From assembly GCA_002502605.1 (NCBI GenBank), contig DAPR01000073.1, positions 4,040-27,815 of the forward strand: 23,776 nt of DNA. The letters run 5' to 3'. The stretch comes from Euryarchaeota archaeon UBA258 (GTDB lineage Archaea > Thermoplasmatota > Poseidoniia > Poseidoniales > Poseidoniaceae). The notes beneath the pieces were generated by a model. The model searched no databases, had not been told where the DNA came from, and saw only the letters and a program-made list of their open reading frames with translations. Both the position numbers and the translations under genes were made by a program. Positions 6,511-15,023 of this stretch are shown here, piece after piece (the first letter of the stretch is position 1; the number at the start of each line of letters is the position of its first letter).

Positions 6511-7932
6511 TCACTCAACGATGGTTGCAACAACTTGTTGGCCAGACATTTCTTTCTTTTGAAGCGCCTTGATGGCCAATCCAACCTTGCTGGTATGGAT
6601 GCTGATGAAGGTTGATTCGCCTTCGAAATGAACATCGCCAATGGCCATCTCATTGCAACGAAGTGCATCGGTGAACCACTGGGAGACCTTTCTTGAGGAA
6701 CCTGCTGCTGTAGGCTCAATGTTCAATTCGAGCGTCACAAAGCCAAAAACGTCCGCTGTTTCGCCGAAATCATCCTGTCGCTTGACCGGGTCTCGGTCCA
6801 TACCTTCTGGCAAAGCCGGAGGTTCGGATTCGATGATGTCCAATCCGTAGGTGGCCATGATCTTGGAAAGTTGTGGAGCGTCGTCCCGTGAGACCAAACT
6901 CCAAGCCTCACCCTTACGACCAATACGACCTGTGCGGCCAACCCTGTGGACAAAAGAATCCAAGTCGACTGGGAGATCATAGTTGACGACGAGGGTGATT
7001 CCGTCCACGTCAATTCCACGGGCTGCGACGTCGGTGGCAACAATGGTCTTGATTTCCTCAGCTTTGAACCGTCCAAGGATCTTTTCTCTTTGGTTCTGGC
7101 TCAAATCGCCATGCAGGCCTTCAACTGAGAACCCATGCTTGGAGAGGCGTTGGACAGCCAAGTCCACCATGCGCTTGGTGTTGCAGAAAATGATGGTTTG
7201 ATCTTCATCGTTCATGCCAGCAAGAAGTCGTCCAAGCACCCAGAGTTTGTTGGCGCGGCCAATTCGAACGCTGTACATGTCGATTGGTGGTATGTCCAAT
7301 TCCTCAGTGTTGGTCAAGACGAACTCGGGTTCGTTCATGAATTCGTTTGCAGTGTCAATAATTTCCTGTGGGAAGGTTGCTGAGAAGAGGAGGGTTTGTT
7401 CTCGCCCTGTCATGCGCTCAATCACCCACATGATGTCCGGGAAGAATCCCATGTCCAACATGCGGTCCGCCTCATCGAGGCAAAACAAGGAAGGTGAAGT
7501 GAGGTCAATGTGACCCCGTTCGCTCATGTCCATCACTCGACCGGGTGTTCCAACGATAATGTCGACACCGTCGCCGAGGGTTCGAGCTTGCTTTTCCAAA
7601 TCAGTTCCACCGTATACGGTCTGAATGGAAAGGCCACTTTCGCCTTGGAGCGATTCAAATTCTTGAGCCACCTGGTTCGCAAGTTCACGCGTAGGGGTTA
7701 GGATCAACGCTTGAAGAGAGCCTGTCGGGCTGCATCGCTCTAGAATAGGCAGTCCAAAGGCAGCGGTTTTTCCTGAGCCGGTTCGGGCTTGGCCAATCAC
7801 ATCGAGGCCACGGCGGGCGAGTGGAATGGTGTCTTTCTGGACTTGAGTTGCGTGGGTCCATTCGAGGGCTGCCAATCCGTCCAAAAGGCCGGCTGGTAGG
7901 TCCCATGAGTCGAAGCGGGTTTTGGTGAACAT
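6511..7932 (-). CDS. DEAD-box RNA helicase with DbpA-like C-terminal RNA-binding domain
   Basis: 473 residues. ATP-dependent RNA unwinding, probably in ribosome assembly or mRNA remodelling. Motifs: Q-motif ATQVQKDTIP around residue 32, Walker A ARTGSGKT (49-56), PTRELA (80-85), DEAD (153-156), SAT (184-186), ATDVAARGID (299-308) and HRVGRTGR (329-336). After the helicase core, residues of about 395-473 (FGFVTLELNIEP, VSQWFTDALR, AIGDVHFEGESTFISIH) have the strand/helix order of the RRM-like domain at the end of bacterial DbpA and CsdA. That domain in DbpA binds 23S rRNA; specificity here is unknown. The ATG at 7932 is preceded by GGAG with 8-base spacing, and that GGAG overlaps a hairpin. 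The stop is two bases from the convergent archaeosortase stop. Confidence 0.94.
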   Translation of the reverse strand: MFTKTRFDSWDLPAGLLDGLAALEWTHATQVQKDTIPLARRGLDVIGQARTGSGKTAAFGLPILERCSPTGSLQALILTPTRELANQVAQEFESLQGESGLSIQTVYGGTDLEKQARTLGDGVDIIVGTPGRVMDMSERGHIDLTSPSLFCLDEADRMLDMGFFPDIMWVIERMTGREQTLLFSATFPQEIIDTANEFMNEPEFVLTNTEELDIPPIDMYSVRIGRANKLWVLGRLLAGMNDEDQTIIFCNTKRMVDLAVQRLSKHGFSVEGLHGDLSQNQREKILGRFKAEEIKTIVATDVAARGIDVDGITLVVNYDLPVDLDSFVHRVGRTGRIGRKGEAWSLVSRDDAPQLSKIMATYGLDIIESEPPALPEGMDRDPVKRQDDFGETADVFGFVTLELNIEPTAAGSSRKVSQWFTDALRCNEMAIGDVHFEGESTFISIHTSKVGLAIKALQKKEMSGQQVVATIVE

Positions 7933-7940
7933 GGTATCAT

Positions 7941-7976
7941 CTCCGTCTCGGTTGTGCGAGTGGGTCGCCGAGACGG
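7941..7976 (-). promoter_or_regulatory. Hairpin covering the ribosome-binding site of the DEAD-box helicase
   Basis: On the minus strand CCGTCTCGG (7976-7968) and CCGAGACGG (7951-7943) form a perfect 9-pair, GC-rich stem with a 16-base loop. The 3' arm ends in GG, and the next two bases AG complete a GGAG Shine-Dalgarno (7944-7941) eight bases before the helicase ATG. Folding would therefore hide half of the ribosome-binding site. It lies 21 bases after the stop of the upstream small gene, so it could instead be an intercistronic processing or termination element. Pairing is seen directly; regulation is inference. Confidence 0.45.
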
Positions 7977-7997
7977 TGGCAACCCAATCGAATTGAA

Positions 7998-8216
7998 TCA
8001 GTAATTGTCGCGCTCTGCGATTTCTTGTTGGAGAATGCCCATCCAGTATTTGCGGGCGTTCTCACGATTCATAGGGCGCTTAGTCTGTCGAACGTGTTCG
8101 AGAATATATTGTCGGAACTTGAGCGACTTGTTGCGGTTGATCCCTTTAGGGGTGATTCCATCCCACAAACGGTCGAACTGTTCTTCCTTGTCATTAAATG
8201 CGCCTGAACTCATCAT
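7998..8216 (-). CDS. Small basic protein of unknown function
   Basis: 72 residues from ATG ATG at 8216/8213. The frame extends to 8270, but a GAGGTG Shine-Dalgarno (8225-8220) sits 3 and 6 bases before the two ATGs and fixes the start at one of them, probably the second. No signal peptide or membrane segment is present. The protein is rich in Lys, Arg, Asn, Gln and Trp (LWDGITPKGINRNKSLKF, then RENARKYWMGILQQ), predicted mostly helical and soluble, with features that would suit RNA or protein binding. I do not recognise a family. It is transcribed in the same direction as, and 65 bases upstream of, the RNA helicase, so a shared transcript is plausible. Confidence 0.6.
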   Translation of the reverse strand: MMSSGAFNDKEEQFDRLWDGITPKGINRNKSLKFRQYILEHVRQTKRPMNRENARKYWMGILQQEIAERDNY

Positions 8217-8219
8217 AAA

Positions 8220-8225
8220 CACCTC
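8220..8225 (-). promoter_or_regulatory. Shine-Dalgarno site of the small unknown gene
   Basis: GAGGTG on the minus strand, 6 bases before the ATG at 8213 and 3 before the one at 8216. It rules out the longer 90-residue reading and favours the second Met. Some 30 bases further upstream a TTAAGAAGGG element (about 8261-8252) could be the promoter TATA region. Confidence 0.5.
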
Positions 8226-8306
8226 TAAGCACTCCGGCCACTGATGCTCCCTTCTTAACAATGCCGACATGGTTTGTGTGAGAACATCGAGCCATTCGAA
8301 TGAACA

Positions 8307-9635
8307 TCAGAAGTATTCATCGTCCGTTTCAGGTTCTTCATCCTCAAATTCATCGTCGTATCCCATCATCTCATCCTGGGACACAGCCCTGTACGCACCT
8401 GCTGCTGGCTGAGGGGGAGTGGTTGGTGTTTCTTTAGGAGCGGCATCCTTTGGCTCCAACGGAGTGGAATCTGGGCGGAGTGGTTCGAAACCAACTTGTT
8501 TCCCATGGGCTTCTGCAATTTCCCTGTCGATGGCTGGAACGGCTGGTGCTGGAGCCAATTGAGCGTTTTTCTGAGCTTCGGTGCCTTCGATGGATGCGTC
8601 GAAAATCATCTCTTTGAGCGAGGCGCTGATGGAAGGGTCGGTTTCGGTCTTGAGCAAATCGATGGCCATGGTTCGCAACACATCTTCGCCAAACAAACGA
8701 GGCAGTAAATCGACGCACGCCTTGCGAACTTGGATGTCTTTTGAGGAGGTCCCCTTGACGACAAGTTCCCTTGCACGCCCATGATCGGTGTCGATTGATT
8801 GGAGGGCTTTGATTCCACTCAGACGAACCTTTGAATCCGAATCAACCATTGCTCGTTCTGCAAAGACGGTCGCAATCCTCGATTCCCTCTTGGCTAGACT
8901 TGGTAGGGTGCGGGCAGATATTCGTCGCACCTCCACGTCATTGTCATTCAAAGACCATGAGATTAAATCCCAAACTGACGGTCCACCACGAGCCACGACG
9001 CTCTTGAGAAGCCCTGCCGCTTTTCGACGCAACGCAGGGTCGTCTTCTAAGAGAAGGGTATCGATGTGGTGAACAACAACCTCGGGCCAAGTTTCACACA
9101 AGGACTTGAGCCCACGCCAAGCGGCCGTTTGCCTTGGCTTGCTTGAGGAACGCATTTCGTTTGCGAGGATGGTTTCAACCGCTGAAGGGAACACTGGAGC
9201 CGTCAGTGCGAGGCATTGGCTGGCAGCCATACGAACCTGAGCATCATCGTCATCGAGGAGCACAGAAAGCCAATCAAACAATTCATCCGATTTTCGAACT
9301 GCGATTTCGGGCAACACATTGAGGGCGGCGACCTTGATGGTGGCTTCATCTTGCTCGAAGGCGATAAGGAGTGCTTTGTGGGCCTCATGCACCCTGCTTC
9401 CGCTGAACCGGCCAAGCGCACGAACCCCAGCGGCCCGTCCATGTGTGTGGTTTTGATCGAGGTAGCGAGTTTGAACCTCGCTTGTTTGCCCTAAGGCAAG
9501 CGGAAGCACATCGGCGTCTGAAATGCTGACCCATGGGCCAACTTCATTGTGTATTTTTTTCTCAACCCGCTTGCTTTTTGCAACGTTGAGAGGGAGCCCT
9601 GTTCGAGGGTCTCTCGCAATATATTCACGTACCAT
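8307..9635 (-). CDS. HEAT-repeat scaffold protein with acidic C-terminal tail
   Basis: 442 residues from the ATG at 9635. A TTG start at 9659 is possible, but the GGAGGG site fits the ATG. From about residue 70 to 350 the sequence consists of 30-40-residue helical pairs with recurring signatures such as ATIKVAALNVLPEIA, DDAQVRMAASQCLAL, DPALRRKAAGLLKSV, DVEVRRISARTLPSL, DSKVRLSGIKALQSI and DIQVRKACVDLLPRL. That is at least seven HEAT/armadillo-like repeats forming a solenoid for protein-protein contacts. A Pro/Ala-rich linker follows (about 365-420), then a strongly acidic end (YDDEFEDEEPETDDEYF). No catalytic motif, signal peptide or membrane helix is visible, so it is likely cytoplasmic. 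It resembles PBS-lyase HEAT-like proteins in repeat style only. Partner unknown. It is divergent from the Kelch gene, with 153 bases between start codons and no obvious TATA box there. Confidence 0.8.
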   Translation of the reverse strand: MVREYIARDPRTGLPLNVAKSKRVEKKIHNEVGPWVSISDADVLPLALGQTSEVQTRYLDQNHTHGRAAGVRALGRFSGSRVHEAHKALLIAFEQDEATIKVAALNVLPEIAVRKSDELFDWLSVLLDDDDAQVRMAASQCLALTAPVFPSAVETILANEMRSSSKPRQTAAWRGLKSLCETWPEVVVHHIDTLLLEDDPALRRKAAGLLKSVVARGGPSVWDLISWSLNDNDVEVRRISARTLPSLAKRESRIATVFAERAMVDSDSKVRLSGIKALQSIDTDHGRARELVVKGTSSKDIQVRKACVDLLPRLFGEDVLRTMAIDLLKTETDPSISASLKEMIFDASIEGTEAQKNAQLAPAPAVPAIDREIAEAHGKQVGFEPLRPDSTPLEPKDAAPKETPTTPPQPAAGAYRAVSQDEMMGYDDEFEDEEPETDDEYF

Positions 9636-9641
9636 TTGAAG

Positions 9642-9647
9642 CCCTCC
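9642..9647 (-). promoter_or_regulatory. Shine-Dalgarno site of the HEAT-repeat gene
   Basis: GGAGGG on the minus strand (plus-strand CCCTCC), 6 bases before the ATG at 9635. It decides the start in favour of that ATG over the upstream in-frame TTG at 9659. Confidence 0.55.
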
Positions 9648-9788
9648 ACCCCGGCGCAACAGTTCGTTACCAATGAACCTATGGCCGTCGCATGTGTGTT
9701 TGCTGACGAGGCTCTATGAAGAATGTGAGAACGTATGGACTAGACAAGGGCACGCAAGCCTCTTGAATCGCCGTCAAAGTCCCACACC

Positions 9789-12700
9789 ATGGCGAACCTC
9801 AGTTCAAGTCATTTCCTCTTCGTGTTTTGGGCGGTGGCGGGTATGTTGCTTCTGCCGTACAGCGGGGTGCTTGACGCCGCAGAACCCCTTGTGGAGGACC
9901 ACGAAAAGGCCTCAGTGATCGCTGTCGTTGCCGGATTTAACGCCAGCGATGGATTCACACCCTCAAACATCACGGTCAACAGCGCCAATGGCACACCAAT
10001 GCTCGACCGGCCGGTCATCAGTTTCCAAACAGCCCCTGCACCAGGCATGATGTTCAGGCGAACTGCTGGTTGTTTGGAATACAACAGCGTGACTGACGAG
10101 GCTTGGCTCATCGGTGGACGCTACGATCCAAATCCAAGTCAGAGCGGTGATGAAGACATCACGAATTTCATTGAGACGTTTGATATTGCGAACCAAACTT
10201 GGTCGCCCAACCCTGACACATTACCACAGCCTCAAGCCTATCACGAATGCGTGACTGTCCAAGGAAAAATCTACGCCATCGGCGATTACCACCCCTATGC
10301 AACACCTGCCATCATGGGCGATGGAATGGTCCACATCTTCGACCCTGCAACCAACAACTGGACGGACGGCACTTCGATGCCCGCTACGACGGGTGTTGGC
10401 CTGGCTGGCATGGACACCCTCGACGGTTTCATCTATGTAGCAGGCGGAGTGGGGATGAAGGACAGATCAGACTTGACCAACCGCACGATGAGGTACAATC
10501 CCGCCACTGACGTGTGGGATTACATGGCCAACATGAGCGCACCACGCCATTCCTTTGAGTTGGTTGCTTTCGATGGGAAGTTGTACGCTTTGGGTGGAAT
10601 TGTGACCTTATTTGATGCTGCATTGAATCAAACCACGACCCAGTCTGCAAACCACACTGAAATTTATGATCCTGTCACCAACACATGGACCAATGGTTCG
10701 GATTTACCCTTCAAAATTTCATCGCATGCAGCCGTTGTTCACAACGATGAGATCGTCATTGCCGGTGGCCGGAATAACAACTTGAGGTACGACCAAGTTC
10801 GTGGCTACAACCCAATCACTGGCCAACTGCACGCTCATGATCCGTTGCACACGGCACTCTACGACTTTGATATGCTCAACGTCGATGGTGCGTTGGTTTA
10901 CGCAGGTGGCGACACATCCGCTTGGCGGTTCAGCAACTGGGGCACTGCCTATTCGGACACCACGGGTTCGCACGAGAACCCCAATTCACAATCAGGAATC
11001 TTGCTCTCGGATATTTTTGACTTGCGCACTGGCCTTACAGCAAGCGCTACGCCACTGTGGATTGAGTTGGAGGGCATCACCCCAGTCAACACGCAACTCA
11101 CCATGCAATACAAGACTGGAGCGACGCAAAACGACATCAGCAACAGCCCATGGCGACCGTTAGGCGCCAACCAAAGTTCTGAGTCGCTCAACATCGGGAA
11201 CCACACCATCACCGACGCTGTGGAGGGCGATTCTCTCATTCAATACAGAATCGTGTTTGAAACCACTGAATTCAACGCATGGGCCACCCCCACACTCCAT
11301 CATGTCGAAGTGGGATCTGAGGAAGCAGGCTTTTTCTCACCACCGCCCAGTGTGCTCAATCCAAACGCAGAAGTCAGCGTAGTGCAGAGTTTCCATTCTG
11401 CGTACGATGCCCAATCGACATACAGCCTGACAATCCGGCAGACGACCTATGATGGGTTCAACATCACAGGCCTTGACCCTGCTGTTCTTTCCTACGACCC
11501 GAGTGCTTCATCCTTGAGCATTGATGATGTCGATGGAATCTTGCGCTCCACCGACATTCAGGCAACACATTCCTCCAGCGTTGACGGCGATGTTGTTGAT
11601 TGGTCGTTTGCCGTCAATGACGGACTGAGCACACCTTACCTGCAGATGAGCACCTCAACCCATGGTGCGGCAACGACGAGTTACACAACACCAACCATCA
11701 CATCCATCGACAACGAACTCACGGTTGAGGTGCTCGACATGACATCGAGTTTCAGCAGCCAAGGCGGCAGTTCGGTCAGCGAGGGAGAAATTTACCCCGG
11801 TGATGCCCCGTTGAGCGCAACCGTTGACCACACCTTCACCAATTCAGGTGCTCGTTTGTTGAATGGATTGATCGAAGCACGAATCAACATCGATGTAACC
11901 AGCACTGAGGCATCGGGTGGAACGTTCTACTCCTACCAAGGCGTCTGGACCACCTTGGACATCGGTTCGACAACGTCGATTGAGTTCAAGCTTCCAAATG
12001 GCACCTCGGGTGATGCTCGAATTTGGTTGGAAGCACGCACCTCTGAAGATTTAGCATTGAATGTGTTGGCCTCAAACAGAACCGTCGAAATCAACAACGA
12101 GGCGCCGGTGTTGACCAGCACCGAGCCTATGAATGGAGCGTACACCAACGAAGAGAACAACCGTCAAGTCTCGCTTCACTACCATGATGTGGGTGGGTTT
12201 TCAAACGCTACGGTTCAAGGGTTCATTTGGATTGAAGCCCTGCATGACACCTCCGGAAACGGTGCTTCTGAAGCAAGCGAATATGTTCCACATCCACTTG
12301 ATTTTAGCAACGATGGAAACGACTGGACCATTCATCTTGAGGTCAATGAAAGCGCCAACGACGACCATCAATTGGTGCGCATTTGGTTGAAGGGCACAGA
12401 CCTCGCCGGCTTCGACATCGGTCCATCATCAGCTGCTGACGGTACGCTTTGGTGGGAAAGCCGCACACCAGCAAAAGGACAGTTATTGAGCCTCGAAGCC
12501 TTGGACAATGGCAATGCAGAGAATCCGATCAGGCTCGAACCAACCAAGGAATTTGGATGGCGCCTCGAAGTGTCTGACGCCAACAAAATCGATGACATCA
12601 CCCGTGTGAGCATGCTGCTTGGTAACGATCCGACGCTCGGTCTACGCTACAACACAAACCTCGGAACCTGCGAAGGCCTCGACGCTCGAATGCAAGTCAC

Positions 12701-14387
12701 ACAAGGCTGCAACGCCGTGCTTGGCGAAACGCTTGTGATCGAGTTCAAAGCGGTTGTTGATTGGACCTTTGTCACCCCGGGAAGCAACGACGGACGCATT
12801 GATGTGGTCATCGAAGACTATGATGGGATTCAAACCGTCACCTTCGAAGAACAATGGACCTACGAGCCAGAAATGGAAGTTGTCCTTGATTCGCTCATGG
12901 ACATCGAAGGCGAGGTTCAAGGCGATTTGAGTGAAGGTTGGAGCATACAAAGTGGCGAACAAATCCGCCTCACTGCCTCTATCCACCATGCACTGAGCAA
13001 CACAAGTTACACCGGCCCTGTGTCCGTGTATTGGAACGGCAAATTGCAAACCGACCGGTGGAGCGGTGGTACTTCGGGTGAAGCCATTGACGGCCAACTC
13101 TCCATTGAATTTGATGCACCATTGGGATCTGGACTGTTGTTTGAGACTGAACTCAGCATTTGGGACCCCTATGCCACTCGGGAGTTGTTGACCATCGATC
13201 TGCCAACGCTAAGAATTGATGGAGCGGCACCAGTGCTGCTCGATTCAACGCTGAGCAGTGGTTTTTCGCGATTCCATCTCAGCGAAGTTGAAATTGGTGC
13301 CAACATCCAAGAAGCGAACCTCTGGTCTGGAAATCTGACGCTTCATTGCCAGGTTCGTTCCTTGAGCGATTCCTGGCCAATTTCCAGCCAAAGCAAGGCC
13401 TCATCAACGGTCTATGATGGCAAAACGATGTTTTCCTTTGTGTTTGATTTTAGCCCGCTTGGCAATCCTTCAACGCTCGCAACACAGGCCAGCATTGTGT
13501 GCTGGGCTTCGGGCATGGACGATGCAGGTTGGACGCTTGCAGCAAACGGTGGAAATTCAGAACTCGACCCTTGGTTGACGTTGCCATTAAGCAGCAATGG
13601 CCCAGATTTGGCAATCACTGATGTCGAAATAAGTGGCGGACGGGAGTCCGGCGAGACAATGCGACTCGCCGTTCAATTGGCAAGCCTTGGTGAAGCCATC
13701 GATGATCCGTTTAACGTGTCAATCTACACTGAGAGTGACGGTGAGCGAACCCTTGTCGGACGCGAACTGGTCACAAAAATTGGCATGAACACCGCCACCA
13801 CCCTCAGAAGCACCATCACCGTCCCAAGTGGCACATGGAGCCTCCATGTCGAAGTCGATGCCGAGCAATTGATGTGGGAAGTGGACGAAACCAACAACGC
13901 TTGGAACGCATCGTTCTCCCCCAGCACCTCAGGCTTTGGTTCCGCAACCATCGCCGCAGCGGGTGGAATTTCTCTCGTTGGGTTGGCGGGCTTGGTGCTG
14001 TTGCTTCGACGACGAGGCTCGGTCGATTCGGACCCCGAAGTCGATGCGCCTGAACTGACACAGCCACCCGTAACGGCCAAGCCACTCAGAGGCCCACCCC
14101 AGCGGTCGAGCACGCCTAAACCCAAACCGGCAGGCCTGAAAGGACCTCCAGGACGTCAACCGCAAACTGAACCTGAAGCCGAAGTTGATGGCTCGAAAGC
14201 CCTTGATGCACTGATTCAACCGACCAGCGAAAGCGGAAGTTCATCCATTGGTACCACTGTAAGTGAATGGTCGAAGTTACCGGCTGGTGGCGAGTATGAT
14301 TACGCGATGGAGCAAACGGTCTACAAAGGCGAAGAATGCGGTGTCTGGCAGATGAATGAGGACAAAACATTCACTCGAATTGAGTGA
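9789..14387 (+). CDS. Giant Kelch-repeat/CARDB surface protein with single C-terminal membrane anchor
   Basis: 1532 residues. An N-terminal hydrophobic segment (about 9-28, FLFVFWAVAGMLLLPYSGV) is a signal peptide. Residues of about 95-400 hold at least five Kelch blades, e.g. MVHIFDPATNNWTDGTSMP, FIYVAGGVG, YNPATDVWDYMANM, LYALGGI, IYDPVTNTWTNGSDLP and IVIAGGRN, predicting a beta-propeller. A long beta-rich, Asp/Ser/Thr-rich region follows, then a CARDB-like domain at about 1272-1378 (PDLAITDVEISGG, EVDETNNAWNAS). One membrane helix (about 1383-1400) is followed by LLRRRG as stop-transfer. Unlike a sortase substrate it then has a cytoplasmic tail of about 130 residues: a Pro/Lys-rich linker and a final compact module (WSKLPAGGEYDY, GVWQMNEDKTFTRIE). 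The layout suggests an external binding or adhesion head with an internal interaction domain. Ligand unknown. ATG at 9789 chosen because the signal peptide begins there. Confidence 0.82.
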   Translation: MANLSSSHFLFVFWAVAGMLLLPYSGVLDAAEPLVEDHEKASVIAVVAGFNASDGFTPSNITVNSANGTPMLDRPVISFQTAPAPGMMFRRTAGCLEYNSVTDEAWLIGGRYDPNPSQSGDEDITNFIETFDIANQTWSPNPDTLPQPQAYHECVTVQGKIYAIGDYHPYATPAIMGDGMVHIFDPATNNWTDGTSMPATTGVGLAGMDTLDGFIYVAGGVGMKDRSDLTNRTMRYNPATDVWDYMANMSAPRHSFELVAFDGKLYALGGIVTLFDAALNQTTTQSANHTEIYDPVTNTWTNGSDLPFKISSHAAVVHNDEIVIAGGRNNNLRYDQVRGYNPITGQLHAHDPLHTALYDFDMLNVDGALVYAGGDTSAWRFSNWGTAYSDTTGSHENPNSQSGILLSDIFDLRTGLTASATPLWIELEGITPVNTQLTMQYKTGATQNDISNSPWRPLGANQSSESLNIGNHTITDAVEGDSLIQYRIVFETTEFNAWATPTLHHVEVGSEEAGFFSPPPSVLNPNAEVSVVQSFHSAYDAQSTYSLTIRQTTYDGFNITGLDPAVLSYDPSASSLSIDDVDGILRSTDIQATHSSSVDGDVVDWSFAVNDGLSTPYLQMSTSTHGAATTSYTTPTITSIDNELTVEVLDMTSSFSSQGGSSVSEGEIYPGDAPLSATVDHTFTNSGARLLNGLIEARINIDVTSTEASGGTFYSYQGVWTTLDIGSTTSIEFKLPNGTSGDARIWLEARTSEDLALNVLASNRTVEINNEAPVLTSTEPMNGAYTNEENNRQVSLHYHDVGGFSNATVQGFIWIEALHDTSGNGASEASEYVPHPLDFSNDGNDWTIHLEVNESANDDHQLVRIWLKGTDLAGFDIGPSSAADGTLWWESRTPAKGQLLSLEALDNGNAENPIRLEPTKEFGWRLEVSDANKIDDITRVSMLLGNDPTLGLRYNTNLGTCEGLDARMQVTQGCNAVLGETLVIEFKAVVDWTFVTPGSNDGRIDVVIEDYDGIQTVTFEEQWTYEPEMEVVLDSLMDIEGEVQGDLSEGWSIQSGEQIRLTASIHHALSNTSYTGPVSVYWNGKLQTDRWSGGTSGEAIDGQLSIEFDAPLGSGLLFETELSIWDPYATRELLTIDLPTLRIDGAAPVLLDSTLSSGFSRFHLSEVEIGANIQEANLWSGNLTLHCQVRSLSDSWPISSQSKASSTVYDGKTMFSFVFDFSPLGNPSTLATQASIVCWASGMDDAGWTLAANGGNSELDPWLTLPLSSNGPDLAITDVEISGGRESGETMRLAVQLASLGEAIDDPFNVSIYTESDGERTLVGRELVTKIGMNTATTLRSTITVPSGTWSLHVEVDAEQLMWEVDETNNAWNASFSPSTSGFGSATIAAAGGISLVGLAGLVLLLRRRGSVDSDPEVDAPELTQPPVTAKPLRGPPQRSSTPKPKPAGLKGPPGRQPQTEPEAEVDGSKALDALIQPTSESGSSSIGTTVSEWSKLPAGGEYDYAMEQTVYKGEECGVWQMNEDKTFTRIE

Positions 14388-14388
14388 G

Positions 14389-14394
14389 TTAAAT
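14389..14394 (+). promoter_or_regulatory. TATA-like element upstream of the DUF2240-type gene
   Basis: TTAAAT directly after the stop of the Kelch gene, 41 bases before the ATG at 14436. With the usual 25-base spacing, transcription would start near 14417, leaving a leader of about 20 bases. It is the best A/T-rich element in this 48-base gap. Confidence 0.3.
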
Positions 14395-14435
14395 TCGGGC
14401 TTACCTTCTTCAACAAGGGACGCGCACAGTCCATC

Positions 14436-15023
14436 ATGAGCAAGGAAGACACGGACGATGTCTTGCGTGTGCTTGCTATTTGTTACCGAGAAGGCGGGCC
14501 ACTCGACGCCTTAGATTTGGAGCGAATCATGTCCTTCGACATGGGTTGGATTTCCCCCGAGGAAGCCGAAGCAGCGGTCCAAGCCTTGATTGCAGCAGGT
14601 TGGTTAACCGGCCCAGAGGATGCGCTTACACCGACGGTTTCGTTGAATGGAATCGTTTCTCCACTTGGCTGGTTCCCTCGCCCATCGCGTCTTTTATCAC
14701 CCGTTTCACAGGGTGCTGAGCCCCAAACTCCGTCGATTGCGCCTGAATCCCGTTCTACGCCACTGCCCGTTGCACCTCAACAACAGGCACCCACTGTGGC
14801 CGTGAAAGCAGTGGTCAGCGACGATCCAAGGTCACGCTTGACGCCAAGGCTTACCAAATTCATTGCACGTCAGTCTCAATTGCAAATTGAGGAAGTCGAA
14901 CGAAGAGCCCAACGGAAAGCAAAAGCTCTCACGTACGCAAGCGATTGGATTTGTCTTGCCCTAGTGGCCCGTGAACAAGGGTTAGCGATGGACGACATCA
15001 CTGCCGCTCTTTCGGTCTATTGA
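14436..15023 (+). CDS. DUF2240-type archaeal protein, predicted winged helix
   Basis: 195 residues, cytoplasmic. The first 80 residues match in pattern what I remember of archaeal DUF2240 proteins: a helix-turn-helix-like opening (DDVLRVLAICYREGGPL), the hallmark segment MGWISPEEAEAAVQALIAAGWLT, then LTPTVSLNGIVSPLGWFPRP. A Pro/Gln/Ala-rich linker (about 95-125) joins a helical C-terminal domain (RLTKFIARQSQLQIEEVERRAQRK cut here only by its continuing helix; it ends at AALSVY). The winged-helix reading suggests nucleic-acid binding, but the molecular function is not known to me. It is 48 bases after the Kelch gene with its own TATA-like element. Its TGA abuts the exporter's stop on the other strand. 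Confidence 0.65.
   Translation: MSKEDTDDVLRVLAICYREGGPLDALDLERIMSFDMGWISPEEAEAAVQALIAAGWLTGPEDALTPTVSLNGIVSPLGWFPRPSRLLSPVSQGAEPQTPSIAPESRSTPLPVAPQQQAPTVAVKAVVSDDPRSRLTPRLTKFIARQSQLQIEEVERRAQRKAKALTYASDWICLALVAREQGLAMDDITAALSVY

Noticed and set aside
9660..9788. Search of the divergent gap between the HEAT and Kelch genes for a small RNA or tRNA.
   Set aside because: No cloverleaf, C/D box pair or convincing TATA box was found. It presumably only holds two weak promoters.
9809..14370. Minus-strand frames of up to 151 codons opposite the Kelch gene.
   Set aside because: They are shadows of a long, uninterrupted coding frame with clear Kelch and CARDB motifs on the plus strand.
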